In this document: positions 53,489 to 63,108 of the stretch, piece by piece | How positions within the stretch are numbered: position 1 is the stretch's first letter | Layout: every line of letters starts with the position of its first letter | Translations under genes and position numbers: made by a program | Notes under the pieces: generated by a model | Seen by the model: the letters and a program-made list of their open reading frames with translations, nothing else | Databases searched by the model: none | What the model was told of the DNA's origin: nothing | NCBI RefSeq assembly: GCF_963666145.1 | Contig: NZ_OY762614.1 | Coordinates: 3,524,501-3,588,500 of the forward strand | From: an uncultured Desulfobacter sp. | GTDB lineage: Bacteria > Desulfobacterota > Desulfobacteria > Desulfobacterales > Desulfobacteraceae | Reading direction: 5' to 3' | Length of the DNA stretch: 64,000 nt

Positions 53489-54405
53489 ACAGCCATTGCA
53501 ACAGCCAGTCAAAAAAATCTTCTGCCGATGCCGGGACCGTCCGGAAAGGCAAACCCAAATGGCTGAAAAAAAGTATGCCCAAAGGCGGGGATTGCCGGCG
53601 GGTGACCCGGCTTTTATCCGAAGCAGGACTTCATACCGTCTGCCAAGAAGCCGCCTGCCCCAATATGTTTGAATGTTTTGAAAAGAATACCGCCACCTTC
53701 ATGATTCTGGGTGCCAACTGCACCCGGAATTGCCGGTTTTGCAATGTGGCTTCAAATTCACCGACCCCGGTTGATCCGGATGAATCCAAAAGGGTGGCCG
53801 ACACCGTACTTGAACTGAAATTGACCTATGTGGTGGTCACTTCGGTGACCAGGGATGATCTTCCCGACGGCGGGGCAGCCCATTTTGCACGTGTGATCCG
53901 GGCCATTAAACAGGCGGATCCCGGCATTCGGGTGGAGGTGCTGATTCCAGATTTCCAGGGCGATGTCAACGCCCTTAAAACTGTGGCTGAGGCAGAACCG
54001 GATGTGATTAACCACAACATTGAGACGGTGAAGGGCCTCTATTCAAAGGTCCGTCCCCAGGCCGGGTACCAGCAATCCCTTGACCTGATTCGAAATGTGC
54101 GAACGCTTTTTCCCGGTATGCCGGCCAAATCCGGCATCATGGTCGGCCTGGGCGAGGCAATGGAAGAACTTAGGGCCACCTTCCGGGACTTGTACGATCA
54201 CGGCTGCAATATCCTCACCGTGGGCCAGTATCTCCAGCCCACAAGAGCGCATCTTAGTGTTGAAAAATTTTACAGCCCCGAAGAATTTGAACAACTCGCC
54301 CGCATGGCCCGTGAGATCGGGTTCGAACAGGTGGCCGCCGGGCCCTTTGTCAGAAGTTCTTACAACGCCAGGGAGTTGTTCAACGCTCCCAGAGCAAAGG
54401 AATAG
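53485..54405 (+). CDS. lipA: lipoyl synthase
   Basis: 306 aa. The auxiliary cluster is CQEAACPNMFECF, the radical SAM cluster CTRNCRFCNV. GLGEAMEELRATFRDL, VGQYLQPTRAHL and the C-terminal VRSSYNA serine motif complete the family set. It inserts two sulfurs into the octanoyl chain. Translationally coupled to lipB, so this organism makes lipoate de novo for glycine cleavage or 2-oxoacid complexes. Confidence 0.96.
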   Translation: MNSHCNSQSKKSSADAGTVRKGKPKWLKKSMPKGGDCRRVTRLLSEAGLHTVCQEAACPNMFECFEKNTATFMILGANCTRNCRFCNVASNSPTPVDPDESKRVADTVLELKLTYVVVTSVTRDDLPDGGAAHFARVIRAIKQADPGIRVEVLIPDFQGDVNALKTVAEAEPDVINHNIETVKGLYSKVRPQAGYQQSLDLIRNVRTLFPGMPAKSGIMVGLGEAMEELRATFRDLYDHGCNILTVGQYLQPTRAHLSVEKFYSPEEFEQLARMAREIGFEQVAAGPFVRSSYNARELFNAPRAKE

Positions 54406-54410
54406 GAAAT

Positions 54411-54450
54411 CCCAAAACGGGGTCGCTGCAAATTAAACTCTGTTTTGGGG
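54411..54450. repeat. inverted repeat after lipA
   Basis: CCCAAAAC (54411-54418) and its exact inverse (54442-54449) begin six bases after lipA's stop. It may end the lipBA message, although the expected T run is missing. Confidence 0.4.
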
Positions 54451-54518
54451 ACTTACATGCAATCTCTATCACAAAATTATGTTCTTTCTTAAGATTTCAT
54501 ATGGAGACCTCTGCTGTT

Positions 54519-55397
54519 TTAAAAAGTGTTGTGCCTCCGAAGGCAGATATTTTTAATCTTGCTATCCACCCTGAAACAGGGCGGGGGACCTTGTTTTTTT
54601 TTTAGTATATTTTTCCAATCGTTTTTTCGAATAGACAACGCAATGTTTTTACTTCCGATGGGATCAAAATCAAGGGCTAATGCCTGGTTTGGATTTTGGA
54701 GCAGATCAGCAACAAGGCCGTAAGAATACGCTAATTGTTCGTTCAAAAAATCCTTTTGGTAGGCGGGAACAATTCTTTTTGAAAATTCCAGGGATTGACT
54801 GACAGGCTGATATCCAAGAAATTTAATGGTTTGGTGGAATAATTTTTTTTTGATGAAAAAGCTAACGGTCCTGGCTTCCATTTGTCTGCGCAGGGCGATA
54901 TCGGCCTTCCGGGTGGCGGGCTGGAAAAGATCACTTGCCTGATGCGCAGAATGATTGACCTGGTTGTCGGCCAGCATTTCGATATATACGTGGCTTAAAC
55001 GCCCCCCTTTGAACGTTTTGTTCATCAAGTTGGGCACATAATAATTATGGGCAGTAATATCGGCGGCCAGATGAGATAAGTACCCCAAGGAGTAAGCTTG
55101 GAGATACGGATTATCTGCAGCGTCCAAGAGATTCAGCCCTGTTTTCCAGTTATGGCTGTGCACGGGTTTTGGCTTGCTCCCCTTGCCGATGAATATGTCT
55201 GCACTCAAACATCCATATAAAAAGGCTGTTGATTCCATAATCAGGAGTCGGGCTACAGCAGGTGGGAGAAATTCAATATTTTTCAAGATGGCATTTCCTA
55301 TAGCCATATGTACACCCGGACCCCAGGCCAGACAAACTGGGACAAATCCCAAAACAGCTGTGAGGGTAAAAATTAGTATCAATGTAAATTTTTTCAT
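54519..55397 (-). CDS. zinc-dependent phospholipase C-like exported protein
   Basis: 292 aa. A signal peptide (FTLILIFTLTAVLGFVPVCLA) is followed by WGPGVHMAIGNAIL, so Trp is the first mature residue, as in zinc-dependent phospholipase C/S1-P1 enzymes where it is a zinc ligand. Other likely ligands: GCLSADIFIGKG, SHNWKTGL, YLSHLAADITAHNYY (HxxxD). It would cleave phospholipid head groups in the periplasm or outside. The Lys-rich C-terminus shows no clear sorting signal. Confidence 0.82.
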   Translation of the reverse strand: MKKFTLILIFTLTAVLGFVPVCLAWGPGVHMAIGNAILKNIEFLPPAVARLLIMESTAFLYGCLSADIFIGKGSKPKPVHSHNWKTGLNLLDAADNPYLQAYSLGYLSHLAADITAHNYYVPNLMNKTFKGGRLSHVYIEMLADNQVNHSAHQASDLFQPATRKADIALRRQMEARTVSFFIKKKLFHQTIKFLGYQPVSQSLEFSKRIVPAYQKDFLNEQLAYSYGLVADLLQNPNQALALDFDPIGSKNIALSIRKNDWKNILKKKQGPPPCFRVDSKIKNICLRRHNTF

Positions 55398-55439
55398 GGT
55401 TTATATATGTCTTTTTTACCAGTGGCAGAAAACTTCTAT

Positions 55440-56800
55440 TTAAAGCAAAGGGGCAACCAAGCGGGCAATACCCTCAACCGTGTCCCTGGCAATACCCACC
55501 GATTGGGTACCTTCACTACTTTGCTCAATAAGGCCCTCCACCCATTTGTGAACCGCGATGATATCCGGTTTTGAGTAAGCCAGCATTACGATTTCATAGT
55601 TCAAAAAAAGGCTGCGCATATCCATGTTAGCCGATCCTACAACCGCGTGGCTTTCATCTATGAGGATTACCTTGGCATGAACCATGTGCGGATACTTGAT
55701 CACCTTGCCGCCACAGTTTTCGAGCTCACGCAGATGGGTTCCCCGGGCAAGATCTGCAAGTATGTGGTTGGATCTAAACGGAACCACAACGCGCACGTCA
55801 ACGCCCCTTAAAGCCGCGAGCCGCAGCGCCTGGGCCAGTGTTTGGTCTGGAATATAGTAGGGCGTCACAATCCAGAACCTTTTTTTTGCGGCAAAAATAG
55901 CGGTCAGCAGGGCATCGTAAATTGGATCACCCGGAACGTCCGGTCCAGAGGGAATTACCTGCACGACGCCGTGTCCTGTTGCGTTAGGATTATCCATGCC
56001 CGGCGGTATAATATTGATTTTTTCCCCATAGGCAAAGAGCCAGTCAGATTGAAAAACCTCAAGATAGTGACGCACCGCCGGCCCGGTCATGACAAAAGAA
56101 AGATCCGTCCAGCGATCTTCACTCGGGCCGGGACCAATGTATTCGTCAGCAATATTTGTACCTCCGGCCAGAACTATTTTCTGATCGGCAATGGCTATTT
56201 TGCGGTGGTTGCGAAGATTTGTTTTGCCGTGGAAGGGCGCCCGGAACAAGGGCATGAAATAGGCGACTTTTCCTCCGTTATTCAGTAAGCTGCCCAAAAA
56301 ATTTCGGGTGGTAAACATGGAACCGATGTCGTCAAGCAGAAGGCGGACAGTGACACCTTGGGCAGCTTTTTGGGAAAGCCTTTCCACAATATCCCTTCCC
56401 ACCTGGTCCCGGGAGAGTATGAACGTAGTGATCAGTATCTGGTGTCCAGCTTCTTCAATAAGTTGAACAAGGGCGTTGTATACATCAATTCCGGTGGGGC
56501 ACAACCGGATTTCGTTGCCGCTGGTTGCCCCGGGTATGCCGTATCCACGCAGCAAAGAGTCAATAGGACTTGCAACCTGTGCTGAAGCCGTTCCTTGCCC
56601 TTCCAAATGTATGTCTTTTTTAGTGAGTGCATCCCGTTTAAGTTTTCGGCCGCCGAAAATAAGATACAAGGGCACCCCGAGGTAAGGCACAAAAAAAATG
56701 GCCATCAGCCAGGCAAAGGCTGCCGAAGAACTGCGTTGCCTGCGCAGCATAGACATCACTAAGGTTAACGCAAGAATAAAACCGCTGACAACCGCTAAAT
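55440..56800 (-). pseudogene. cls: cardiolipin synthase, main part (gene split by an IS)
   Basis: Main part of a phospholipase-D-type cardiolipin synthase: membrane region MAIFFVPYLGVPLYLIFGG, HKD motif 1 HGKTNLRNHRKIAIAD and HKD motif 2 MVHAKVILIDESHAVVGSANMD, both intact. The frame is open to the IS junction at 56800. The missing start lies beyond the IS (58654-58689): joining 36 bases there to 56795 downward, with one copy of the 5-bp duplication, gives one unbroken 463-aa frame. Translation from an internal start (for example ATG 56759) would drop about 25 N-terminal residues and might keep activity. Confidence 0.85.
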
Positions 56801-58653
56801 AAGGGTGTTGAAATCGACCACCTAAATTTAATAAAATCAGACATATTCTCAGTTTGTTAGGAGTTGAAAAAGCCTCTGTTTAGTTGTACTTTCAAGCGAC
56901 CAAACACAAAAGAAAACAACGCCACAGAGGCTTTATGCATAGAAAAAATATCAGGCGGCTCATCACAAAGCAATTAAAAAAGAGTTTTCCGAACTGGAAA
57001 ACGATGACAAGGGCGTCCAAAAAAGAACTGACAGAACAAATCATGATGGAGATTGTGGAGCAATACGATTATTCTCAATCTCTGGACATCCCCATCGAGG
57101 ACCTCATAGGTATTGAAGCTCAATCCCCTACAGCAGGCATTCGTAGTCTTCCTGAAATGGCATCTTACATTGAGAATTTTCATTCCGATAACCTGTTTAA
57201 TTTTGACACCCTGAAAAAGCCATACCCTGAAATTGTAGATCAGGAATTGCAGTTTATTGACCAACTCATAGATGACCAGCTTATCAATAGCTTGATCGCG
57301 CCCGATGGTTACTCCGCTGCACACAGGGATATTCAGCCCTACCAATTATTTCGGATGGAGCTGTTAAAAATTATCAAATATCCTGAAATCAGTTACAGGA
57401 AATTTTGCAGCGATGAATATTTTGGCAAAGAGCGAAAGCAAAACAGGCGTTTTATTCGGTTGTCGTTAAAGGCTAAAAAACAGGTAGATCATACTGAATT
57501 ATGTCATTTCCGGAGCGACCTGAAATTTAATCAATTGATGAACGTCCTGGTATATTTCCTCCACCATTTTTATAAATCGGGTTGTCTTGAGAATACCGTT
57601 ATTCATGGTGTTGATTCCAGTGAACTGCCGTCCGAAGTCAATTATCCCCTTTGCGCCATTGAAATCAACGGCAAAAAAGTACGAATTTATTCCGATCTGG
57701 ACTGTGATTGTGGGAAACGCCGGAACAAAAGGGATAAGTCGCATTATGTCATTGGATACCGGATGCATACACTAACCGCTATTAATCCCACAAACGGCCA
57801 TAGCTTTCCATTGGTATCCCTTGTGGGGGCAGCGAATCATCACGACAGCCTGTTTCTGAAACCATTGATCAAGCTTGCTCAAGCATTAGGCATTGATATT
57901 AAATTGATAACCGCAGACCAGGCTTACCACGATAGTGATGGTTCGGTTCTCAATGAAACAGGTGTCTATGTCGTGGCCCCTGCATCGGAGCAAGCGAAAT
58001 TGCCCGAGAATGTATTGCAATCTCCGGTGAGAGTTACCTGCAATGATTCTTGTGAAATTCCAATGGATTATCTGGGTACAACACTGGATGGCCATGAATT
58101 TAGGTGTGGAGCAACGCCCGGCGAATGTATGTTTGCATCAAGTTGCCCTAAATCGAGAATAATTGGTTTTGATAACGGTCATTTCCAGCCAATGCCAACT
58201 TTTCATAACGGGTCGCAATCAGCAATCGAAATTCGAAAGAACTGCGAACGGCCTTTCAATTTGATGAAAAAAAGAGAAGGCCTTGAACAGACGAGAGTGA
58301 GAAGCCAGCATGGTGTAGTTGTCCGATCAGTATTGACGACAATTGTAACATTGTTGATTGAAATGGCTGGGACAAGACATAAACCGCAGAAAAAAGATAA
58401 TAAACAAAAGGAGTTGTTTGCCTCAACAGGATAGAATTTAATTTCAATGCTGATTTTTTTGAACCGATTGATTCAGTTAATACCGTTGTATCTGAAGTAT
58501 AAGCAAGGCCACTATCTAACATAAAAATTGCGGCAAAAAACAAATTTCAGATTTTATAACGATAGAAATGGACTACCGGGTCTTAAAAAATCGAAATTCA
58601 AGCGCGTAGGCAGTTTAGACTCAGTTGAAAATTTGATTGATTCCAACACCCTT
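56801..58653 (+). mobile_element. complete insertion sequence, 1853 bp, with 5-bp target duplication
   Basis: Terminal inverted repeats of 17 bp match at 15 positions (56801-56817 and 58637-58653, AAGGGTGTTG at the tip). TAAAT directly repeats at 56796-56800 and 58654-58658. One transposase gene. Intact ends and clean duplication point to a fairly recent insertion. Confidence 0.9.
56935..58434 (+). CDS. DDE transposase (IS1182-like, DUF772 type)
   Basis: 499 aa from ATG 56935 (AGAGG at 4 nt). N-terminal DUF772-like region (KLMNVL-type NQLMNVLVYFLHHFYKSG); catalytic segments HGVDSSELPSEVN, ITADQAYHDSDG and a C-terminal Glu region ERPFNLMKKREGLEQTRVR. A Cys cluster (CRFCGATPGECMFASSCP-like) follows the usual IS1182/IS1380-type order. 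The family name is by overall look; the sequence appears full length and probably active. Confidence 0.85.
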   Translation: MHRKNIRRLITKQLKKSFPNWKTMTRASKKELTEQIMMEIVEQYDYSQSLDIPIEDLIGIEAQSPTAGIRSLPEMASYIENFHSDNLFNFDTLKKPYPEIVDQELQFIDQLIDDQLINSLIAPDGYSAAHRDIQPYQLFRMELLKIIKYPEISYRKFCSDEYFGKERKQNRRFIRLSLKAKKQVDHTELCHFRSDLKFNQLMNVLVYFLHHFYKSGCLENTVIHGVDSSELPSEVNYPLCAIEINGKKVRIYSDLDCDCGKRRNKRDKSHYVIGYRMHTLTAINPTNGHSFPLVSLVGAANHHDSLFLKPLIKLAQALGIDIKLITADQAYHDSDGSVLNETGVYVVAPASEQAKLPENVLQSPVRVTCNDSCEIPMDYLGTTLDGHEFRCGATPGECMFASSCPKSRIIGFDNGHFQPMPTFHNGSQSAIEIRKNCERPFNLMKKREGLEQTRVRSQHGVVVRSVLTTIVTLLIEMAGTRHKPQKKDNKQKELFASTG

Positions 58654-58689
58654 TAAATGGCCAATTAAAAAATTCCATTTCAAGAGCAT
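58654..58689 (-). pseudogene. cls: cardiolipin synthase, first 12 codons cut off by the IS
   Basis: ATG at 58689 opens MLLKWNFLIGHL and runs straight into the frame of the main part at GCG 56795 when the IS and one TAAAT are removed. A GGGGGA stretch lies about 10 bases upstream as a possible ribosome site. Confidence 0.75.
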
Positions 58690-59068
58690 GTCACATTTTC
58701 CCCCAAATAGCCGGAATATGAGATGATAGGCATCGCCGAAGACTCAAAAATAAATAAATTAACCCAGATTCCCACAGGAATCAATAGGGTCCGGGTCAAC
58801 GTAAGCACACGGGTTGATGATACACGAGGTCCGGACACTATTTGTGTGTTGCTCCGGCCGTGAAGGCATGAAGATGCTTTTTTTGCTCCAAGTCAGATAT
58901 AGTTATTTAAGCCTAAAGTGATTAGACTGACTCAAATGAGACAGTGTTGTTACAAATGTGTGTCTGTGACTATTTGTGTGATACATGTGTGTGGTGATGA
59001 ATAATTAGAATCATGTTTAATTTCAAGCTGTTGTCGTTGTTTATTTTTGTGGCGTTTTTTACATATAC
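58690..59068. other. intergenic region upstream of cls and of aldehyde dehydrogenase
   Basis: No gene seen. The cls promoter should lie here on the minus strand but no convincing boxes were found. One intrinsic terminator (see 58863-58884) and TG-rich repeats (TGTGTG around 58955-58995) are present. Confidence 0.4.
58863..58884 (+). terminator. intrinsic terminator
   Basis: AAGGCAT-GAAG-ATGCTTT forms a 7-bp stem (one G-T) with a tetraloop, followed by more T. On the plus strand it would stop transcripts coming from the IS. Confidence 0.6.
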
Positions 59069-59084
59069 TGGCATATAGTATGCT
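59069..59084 (+). promoter_or_regulatory. candidate sigma54 promoter of aldehyde dehydrogenase
   Basis: TGGCAT-N5-ATGCT with GG and GC exactly 10 bases apart (consensus TGGCAC-N5-TTGCW). Transcription would start near 59096. The ~100-base leader contains AAAGGCC/GGCCTTT (59103-59109, 59129-59135) and GGGAC/GTCCC hairpins before the ribosome site. Confidence 0.5.
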
Positions 59085-59198
59085 TTAAATTAAGTGCAAG
59101 ATAAAGGCCGAAAGGACAGACTTCTTGAGGCCTTTAGCGGAATAAATTGGGACCCAAGTCCCAAACTAAGCGTTAATAAAACTTTTGGAGCATTACGC

Positions 59199-60674
59199 AT
59201 GGAAAGTTTGATCGATAAAAAATATTCGTTATATATTAACGGCCAATGGGTTGAACCCGAAGCCGGCAAAACCTTTAACACCACATGCCCTGCTGACGGC
59301 AGAACCCTTGCCACATGTGCAGATGCAGGTCCTGAAGACGTTGATCGGGCATACAAATCCGCAAAAAAGGCATTTGAAACCTGGAAAACGGTAGCCCCCC
59401 AGAAGCGGGCCGAACTGTTGCTTAAAATAGCTGATGTCATAGATGAAAATGCCGAACATCTGGCCCAGGTGGAAACCCTTGACAACGGCAAGCCCATCCG
59501 GGAAACTCGAAATATTGATATTCCTTTGGCATCTGATCATTTCCGGTACTTTGCTTCGGCCGTGCGCACCGAAGAAGGCACTGCCACCATGATTGATGAA
59601 AATACCATGAGCATCATTCTAAGAGAACCCATCGGCGTGGTGGGGCAGATCATCCCATGGAATTTTCCTTTTCTCATGGCGGCCTGGAAAATTGCCCCGG
59701 CCCTTGCCGCAGGGGATACCATCGTCATCAAACCCTCTTCTGACACCAGTTTGAGCCTGCTTGAATTTGCCAAGCTGTTGACCGATATTCTGCCTGCCGG
59801 CGTGGTCAATGTGGTCACGGGAAAAGGACGCACGACCGGTAACGCTATCTTGTCCCACCCCGGCTTTAACAAGCTTGCTTTTACAGGATCCACAGAAGTG
59901 GGCTACCAGATTGCCGATGCCGCTGCAAAGAAACTGATTCCCGCTACCTTGGAACTGGGCGGTAAGTCCGCAAATATTTTTTTCCCGGACTGTCCCTGGG
60001 ACAAGGCCTTGGAAGGGGCGCTTTTAGGAATTTTGTTTAATCAGGGCCAGGTGTGCTGCGCGGGTTCCAGAATGTTTGTGCATGAAGATATCTATGATAA
60101 ATTTCTGGACGCTGTGAAAAAACGCTTTGAAGCCGTTAAGGTGGGACTGCCCTGGCAGGAAGATACGGTAATGGGCGCCCAGATCAATGAACGGCAGACA
60201 GAAAAAATTCTGGGCCACATTGAAGCGGCCAAGCTGGAAGGGGCCGAAGTGATCACCGGTGGTATCCGTCTGACAGACGGCGAGCTTGGCAACGGATGCT
60301 TCATTGCGCCGACCATTCTGGCCAACGTGAATAATCAGATGACCGTGGCCCAGCAGGAAATTTTTGGTCCTGTTGTCTGCATTATCAAATTTAAGGATGA
60401 GCAGGAAGTGATTCGTATGGCCAATGACAGCGATTACGGTCTGGCGGGTGCTGTATGGACCCGTGACATTAACCGCGCCATGCGGGTGGCCCGGGCCGTT
60501 GAAACCGGCCGCATGTGGGTCAATACCTACAACCAATTGCCCGCTCATACTCCTTTTGGCGGGTATAAGAAGTCCGGCATCGGAAGAGAAACGCACAAGA
60601 TGATGCTCTCGCTCTACAGCCAGACCAAAAACATTTACATCAGTCTGGATGAGGCGCCTGCCGGATTCTATTGA
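59199..60674 (+). CDS. NAD(P)-dependent aldehyde dehydrogenase
   Basis: 491 aa. Start at 59199 chosen for TTGGAG 8-9 bases upstream; an in-frame ATG at 59094 falls before or on the predicted transcript start. Catalytic features: VGQIIPWNFPFLMAAWK, IKPSSDTSLS, FTGSTEVGYQI, LELGGKSANIFF (Glu) and FNQGQVCCAGSRMFV (Cys). Closest in style to phenylacetaldehyde/betaine-type class 1/2 enzymes. It oxidises an aldehyde to the acid; the substrate is not evident. Sigma54 control suggests induction by a specific carbon source. Confidence 0.93.
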   Translation: MESLIDKKYSLYINGQWVEPEAGKTFNTTCPADGRTLATCADAGPEDVDRAYKSAKKAFETWKTVAPQKRAELLLKIADVIDENAEHLAQVETLDNGKPIRETRNIDIPLASDHFRYFASAVRTEEGTATMIDENTMSIILREPIGVVGQIIPWNFPFLMAAWKIAPALAAGDTIVIKPSSDTSLSLLEFAKLLTDILPAGVVNVVTGKGRTTGNAILSHPGFNKLAFTGSTEVGYQIADAAAKKLIPATLELGGKSANIFFPDCPWDKALEGALLGILFNQGQVCCAGSRMFVHEDIYDKFLDAVKKRFEAVKVGLPWQEDTVMGAQINERQTEKILGHIEAAKLEGAEVITGGIRLTDGELGNGCFIAPTILANVNNQMTVAQQEIFGPVVCIIKFKDEQEVIRMANDSDYGLAGAVWTRDINRAMRVARAVETGRMWVNTYNQLPAHTPFGGYKKSGIGRETHKMMLSLYSQTKNIYISLDEAPAGFY

Positions 60675-60706
60675 TGAACGGCTGACACTCAGGTAAACCC
60701 TTTTTC

Positions 60707-60737
60707 CCGGGGGATGCGTTTTCAGCGTATCCCCCGG
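60707..60737. terminator. strong hairpin after aldehyde dehydrogenase
   Basis: CCGGGGGAT pairs perfectly with ATCCCCCGG, extended by GCG/CGT. Only weak T content follows (GTTTATTG). Probable transcript end between the two plus-strand genes. Confidence 0.6.
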
Positions 60738-60838
60738 ACACCGTTTATTGCTTTGACTGGCAGTCATTTCATTTACGGATTTATTCTTTGAATTTATTCT
60801 TTACCAATAAAGCTTAAAAAAAATGAAAGCTTGGAAAA

Positions 60839-62179
60839 ATGGATCAGACACAGCTTCATAATACCCAACCCAGAATCTTAATTGTCGGCGGCGGGTTCGC
60901 CGGTCTCACCTGCGCAAAAAAACTTGCTTCTTGCGATGCCGATGTCATCCTTGCCGACCGTAACAACTACCATCTGTTTCAACCCCTGCTTTACCAGGTG
61001 GCAAGTGCGGTGCTGCCCTCGGCCGATATCGCTGTCCCTATCCGCCAGGTACTGCGCAATCAGCAAAACACAACGGTTGTCCTGGATGAACTGACAGGGG
61101 TGGATCTGAACCGTCAAGAGGCGATTTTTAACAATGCCGTCATTTCATACGATTACCTGGTGCTGGCGGGCGGGGCTACCCATTCCTACTTCGGGCATGA
61201 CGAATGGGCTTGCAATGCACCGGGGTTGAAAACCCTTGACGATGCCTTTGAAATAAGAAGACGGGTGCTTTTGGCATATGAAGCCGCTGAATGGGAAGCC
61301 GACGACGAGGCCCGAAAGGCCAAACTGACCTTTGTGGTGATCGGCGGCGGGCCTACGGGTGTTGAGCTTGCCGGCGCCCTTAAGGAAATCGCAGCCAAAA
61401 CCATTCCCAAGGATTTTCGTCACATTGACACCACCACGGCCAGGGTATTGCTGCTCCAGGGCGGTGGCAGGCTGTTGGAAGCCATGCCTGAAAAACTGGG
61501 GCTGCGGGCTAAAGAAGATTTGGAACAAATGGGGGTTCAGGTTCGGCTCAACAGCCATGTCACAGACATCCAGGAGGGCAGAGTTTTTATCGGTGACGAA
61601 TGTATTACTGCCGAAAATATCATCTGGGCTGCCGGGGTTAAAGCCGCCGATGTCACCGCCGGCATGGGGTGTAAGATAGACCGGCAGGGACGCATTGAGG
61701 TGGCACCGGATTTGTCGATTCCGGGGTTTCCCAATGTATTTGTCATTGGAGATCTTGCCCGGGCGGTAAATCCAAAAACCGGGCGATTGGTTCCGGGACT
61801 GGCTTCGGCTGCTATGCAGATGGGACGTTATGCTGCCCGGCAAATCAGCGCTGAACTCAAAGATGTTCAGGTGTCCCGACCCGCCTTTGTGTACCGTGAC
61901 ATGGGCAGCATGGCCACCATCGGCCGCAACCGTGCCGTGGCCTGGGTGGGTGGCCTTCGGTTCGGAGGGTTTGCCGCATGGGCCATGTGGAGTATCGTGC
62001 ATATTTTGCCGCTCATCGGTTTCCGTAATAAAATTGCTGTGATCTTCTCCTGGCTGTGGAGTTATTTTTCTTTGAGTAAAAACGTACGCCTGATTCTGGG
62101 CACCCCCCGGGTTCGGGTTAAGAAAATGATTCAGGGGTTGGACCTGAAAATTGACAGGACTGGCAAATGCGAAAAATGA
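60839..62179 (+). CDS. ndh: type II NADH dehydrogenase (NDH-2)
   Basis: 446 aa. FAD motif ILIVGGGFAGLTCAKKLA and NADH motif FVVIGGGPTGVELAGAL, plus NYHLFQPLLYQVASAVL, VLAGGATHSYFGHDEWA and VIGDLARAV. The C-terminal ~60 residues (RFGGFAAWAMWSIVHILPLIGF) are an amphipathic/hydrophobic membrane anchor. It oxidises NADH and reduces quinone without pumping ions. Own promoter region of ~160 bases; no ribosome site stronger than GGAAA. Confidence 0.92.
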   Translation: MDQTQLHNTQPRILIVGGGFAGLTCAKKLASCDADVILADRNNYHLFQPLLYQVASAVLPSADIAVPIRQVLRNQQNTTVVLDELTGVDLNRQEAIFNNAVISYDYLVLAGGATHSYFGHDEWACNAPGLKTLDDAFEIRRRVLLAYEAAEWEADDEARKAKLTFVVIGGGPTGVELAGALKEIAAKTIPKDFRHIDTTTARVLLLQGGGRLLEAMPEKLGLRAKEDLEQMGVQVRLNSHVTDIQEGRVFIGDECITAENIIWAAGVKAADVTAGMGCKIDRQGRIEVAPDLSIPGFPNVFVIGDLARAVNPKTGRLVPGLASAAMQMGRYAARQISAELKDVQVSRPAFVYRDMGSMATIGRNRAVAWVGGLRFGGFAAWAMWSIVHILPLIGFRNKIAVIFSWLWSYFSLSKNVRLILGTPRVRVKKMIQGLDLKIDRTGKCEK

Positions 62180-62367
62180 AGGAGCGGTAAATAAGATAAC
62201 GGTTTTTGTCGGTATCGTTGCCCAAGCCGCATGCCGGTCCGAGATCATAGGACTTGCCATGTCTGTTCCCTTACACAGTTTTTGAAAATTTCCTTGACGA
62301 ATATGTTGTTAACTATTATTTCTTTCTTCGGTTAACGAATTGTCGGTGAGATTACAGAGGTGGACAG

Positions 62368-63108
62368 ATGAACGGATTTTTTGTGGCAGGTACAGATACG
62401 GACGCAGGCAAAACAATTGTCACTGCTGCGTTGGTGCGTCAACTGCGAATGCACGGCATAGATGCCGTGCCCATGAAAGTGATTCAGACCGGGGGTGGGT
62501 ATACCGAAGACGGGTACCCCATTTCCCCGGATTTTGACGTGTATTGCAGTGCTTCATCCTTTATCCGGGATCGGGATGAAATCGAGGATATGGTGCCGCT
62601 GTCATTTTCCGCCCCCTGTTCGCCGCATTTAGCGGCCCGGATGGACGGGAGCGTGTGTGAAGTCGGGCCGGTTCTGACGGCGCTGAAAAGATTGTGTGTC
62701 ACACATGACCTGGTTATCGCCGAAGGGGTGGGGGGAATCAGTGTTCCCCTGTCGGACACACTTACAAGTCTTGATCTTATAAAAAAAACGGGGCTGCCCG
62801 TGATTCTGGTCGTTCGAAACGTTTTAGGATGCGTGAACCATGCCATCAATACCATTCAGGTTTTAAGATCACAGAATATTCAAATCAGGGGGGCAATTAT
62901 GACCGAAACAACGCCCCCACAAGATTGCGACGCATTTATTCTTGAGGACAATCCCCGGATTATCAGCAAACTGTGCGGCATTCCCATTTTGGGCAGCTTG
63001 CCTTTTATTCATGGGGTGCCGTTTGGTACGGAATCGTTCTGGTCCGGCCTGGACAGCTGCATGGGCGGTATTGTCGAGTCGCTTTTAAACGGTGTGACGA
63101 ATGAATAG
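62368..63108 (+). CDS. bioD: dethiobiotin synthetase
   Basis: 246 aa. P-loop AGTDTDAGKTIVTAALV, PMKVIQTGG, SPHLAARMDG and AEGVGGISVPLSD identify BioD. It closes the ureido ring from 7,8-diaminopelargonate, CO2 and ATP. GAGGTGG precedes the start. Overlaps bioA by eight bases. Confidence 0.94.
   Translation: MNGFFVAGTDTDAGKTIVTAALVRQLRMHGIDAVPMKVIQTGGGYTEDGYPISPDFDVYCSASSFIRDRDEIEDMVPLSFSAPCSPHLAARMDGSVCEVGPVLTALKRLCVTHDLVIAEGVGGISVPLSDTLTSLDLIKKTGLPVILVVRNVLGCVNHAINTIQVLRSQNIQIRGAIMTETTPPQDCDAFILEDNPRIISKLCGIPILGSLPFIHGVPFGTESFWSGLDSCMGGIVESLLNGVTNE

Noticed and set aside
61145..62260. 371-codon minus-strand ORF inside the NDH-2 gene
   Set aside because: Antisense shadow rich in His, Gly and Pro; the plus strand encodes a clear NDH-2.
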